Source: Myxococcales bacterium
Lineage (GTDB): Bacteria > Myxococcota_A > UBA9160 > JALSIO01
Direction of reading: 5' to 3'
Assembly: GCA_026989995.1 (NCBI GenBank)
Contig: JALSIO010000818.1
Location: 1-7,476 of the forward strand
DNA: 7,476 nucleotides
Shown here: positions 6,339 through 7,476 of the stretch, piece by piece
Position numbering within the stretch: position 1 is the stretch's first letter
Layout of the letters: every line of letters begins with the position of its first letter
Program-made: the position numbers and the translations under genes
Notes under the pieces: model-generated
What the model was told of the DNA's origin: nothing
What the model saw: only the letters and a program-made list of their open reading frames with translations
Database searches by the model: none

Positions 6339-7450
6339 CCGCTTCCCTCCCCCTCGAGGATCTCCACCACGGCGTCTGCGATGGCGTGGCAGGGAAGGAC
6401 CTTCTCGGCGCCTCCGCGCTCGATGGCCCGCGCCGGCATGCCGAAGACCACGCAGGTGCTCTCGTCCTCGGCGATGGTGCGCCCGCCGAGCCTGCGGATC
6501 TTCACCATCCCGTCCGCCCCGTCCGCCCCCATCCCGGTGAGCAGGACGCCGACCACGCGGTCCCCGAAGGTGTCGGCCGCCGAGTCGAACATGACATCCA
6601 CCGAGGGGATGTGGAGCGCGTCCGAAGGCTCTGCCGTGTAGCGGGCGAGGAAGCCGGTTCCCATCGCGCGCCGTCCGAACACCAGGTGGCTGCCACCCCG
6701 GGCGACGTAGCCGTGGCCCTCGAGGAGCACTTCACCGCTCTCCGCCTCCTTGACCGAAAGGGCGCTCTCGCCGTCGATCCGGCTGGCGAAGGAGGCGGTA
6801 AACGATTCGGGCATGTGCTGCACGATGGCGACGGCTGCCGGGAGCTCGGCGGGCAGGCGGGGAACGATCTCCATGATGGTCTTCGGGCCACCGGTGGAGC
6901 ACCCGATCGCGACGAGGGTCCGGGCCGGCCGGGCGCTGCCCCCGGCCCCCGCCGTCATCCGCGCGGGCGGGCGCCGCCTCCGGGTGCGCGGGCGCGGGGG
7001 CTCCGGGCCGGCGGTCGGGGGCGCCGAGCCCACCCGCGGTCGGGGGCGGGAACGGGCCGCACCGACCACCTTGTCGACGATCTCCCGGGCCTGGACCTCG
7101 AGGTCCACCGAGATGGTTCCCGAGGGCTTGCCGACGAAATCCACGGCGCCGAGCTCGAGGCACTCGAGGGTCGTGAGCGCACCCTTCTGGGTCAGCGAGC
7201 TCAGCATCACGACGGGGCGCGGCGATTCCGCCATGATGATCTGGAGGGCCGTGACCCCGTCCATCACGGGCATGTTGATGTCGAGGGTGACCACGTCCGG
7301 CTGGTGCTGGTGGACGAGCTCGACCGCGTCCTGCCCGTTGCGGGCGGCCGCCACCACCTCGATGCGGGGGTCCGACTCGAGGATCTCGCGGATCTTGCGG
7401 CGCATCAGCGCGGAGTCGTCGACGATGAGCACGCGGATGTGTCCGGCCAT
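6335..7450 (-). CDS. cheB: Protein-glutamate methylesterase/glutaminase CheB
   Basis: A 371-residue cytoplasmic enzyme that removes methyl groups from, and deamidates Gln in, chemoreceptors when its receiver is phosphorylated by CheA. The receiver (about 5-125) has a full active site: D11-D12 in VLIVDDSALMRR, acceptor D57 in TLDINMP, S84 in VMLSS and K108 in FVGKPSG. A linker of about 45 residues (134-178) is unusually rich in Arg and Pro, including RTRRRRPPAR. The methylesterase domain (about 178-368) shows the catalytic Ser-His-Asp triad: S185 in GCSTGGP, H212 in QHMPESF and D310 in TGMGADG. I chose the ATG at 7450-7448, which gives MAGHIRVLIV. An in-frame TTG two codons earlier (7456-7454) is possible and sits closer to the AGGG at 7462-7465. 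It is the first operon gene seen in the window and overlaps cheR by 4 bp. Confidence 0.96.
   Translation of the reverse strand: MAGHIRVLIVDDSALMRRKIREILESDPRIEVVAAARNGQDAVELVHQHQPDVVTLDINMPVMDGVTALQIIMAESPRPVVMLSSLTQKGALTTLECLELGAVDFVGKPSGTISVDLEVQAREIVDKVVGAARSRPRPRVGSAPPTAGPEPPRPRTRRRRPPARMTAGAGGSARPARTLVAIGCSTGGPKTIMEIVPRLPAELPAAVAIVQHMPESFTASFASRIDGESALSVKEAESGEVLLEGHGYVARGGSHLVFGRRAMGTGFLARYTAEPSDALHIPSVDVMFDSAADTFGDRVVGVLLTGMGADGADGMVKIRRLGGRTIAEDESTCVVFGMPARAIERGGAEKVLPCHAIADAVVEILEGEGSG
6346..6350 (-). promoter_or_regulatory. Ribosome-binding site supporting the GTG start of cheR
   Basis: GGAGG on the minus strand sits 7 nt upstream of GTG at 6338-6336, inside the last codons of cheB. 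The same motif and spacing precede the receiver gene (3471-3475) and cheA (3076-3080), which supports GTG as the real start and coupling of cheR translation to cheB. Confidence 0.7.
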
Positions 7451-7476
7451 GGGCAAGCCGTCCCTTCAGGCTTCGG
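7451..7476 (-). promoter_or_regulatory. Leader just upstream of cheB
   Basis: Only 26 bases upstream of the cheB ATG are visible. They contain a weak ribosome-binding motif (GAAGGGA, 7461-7467), 11 nt from the ATG and 5 nt from the in-frame TTG. A TGA at 7468-7466 could be the stop of a preceding operon gene, but too little sequence is present to tell. No promoter can be recognised. Confidence 0.4.

Noticed and set aside
909..6641. A 1910-codon plus-strand ORF antisense to cheA, the receiver gene, the HEAT gene, cheR and part of cheB
   Set aside because: It is an antisense shadow. The true genes almost never use TTA, CTA or TCA codons in this GC-rich DNA, so the opposite strand lacks stops. 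Its translation is low-complexity Arg/Pro/Gly-rich and matches no family I know.

Overview
The window is strongly GC-rich and densely coding. It holds two unrelated blocks that point toward each other. From about 771 to the right edge, the minus strand carries a five-gene chemosensory operon read right to left: cheB, cheR, a giant HEAT-repeat gene, a CheY-like receiver gene and cheA. At the left edge (1-641, plus strand) lies the wreck of an arsenosugar-type arsenic gene pair: part of an arsenite methyltransferase (ArsM) runs directly into the C-terminal part of the radical SAM protein ArsS, and the ArsS part is then broken by a 17-bp tandem duplication. The GC bias, GTG starts, overlapping genes, an alternative-type che cluster and arsM/arsS homologs suggest a free-living bacterium of a high-GC deltaproteobacterial or myxobacterial-like lineage. 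That placement is inference; nothing here fixes the taxon.

The che operon is very tightly packed. All four gene junctions are 4-bp start/stop overlaps (ATGA or GTGA), each with a purine-rich ribosome-binding site inside the end of the previous gene, so the five proteins should be translationally coupled. CheB (receiver plus methylesterase) and CheR (methyltransferase) form an apparently complete adaptation pair for methyl-accepting receptors. CheA is a 765-residue kinase with two HPt domains, each with its phosphorylatable histidine, a complete ATP-binding module and a CheW-like domain, but no visible P2 domain. No receptor, CheW or second CheY is visible; these may lie upstream past the right edge or elsewhere.

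The unusual core of the operon is the pair between cheR and cheA. One is a 666-residue protein made almost entirely of about 20 HEAT repeats, probably a protein-binding scaffold. The other is a 132-residue receiver that keeps its phospho-acceptor Asp but has lost three of the five usual active-site residues (His, Gly and Met at the acidic-pair, Thr/Ser and Lys positions). Together they suggest a chemosensory pathway whose output is not ordinary CheY-P switching of a flagellar motor. This is a hypothesis from sequence only.

The 129 bp between the arsenic remnant and cheA contain no gene and no convincing terminator.
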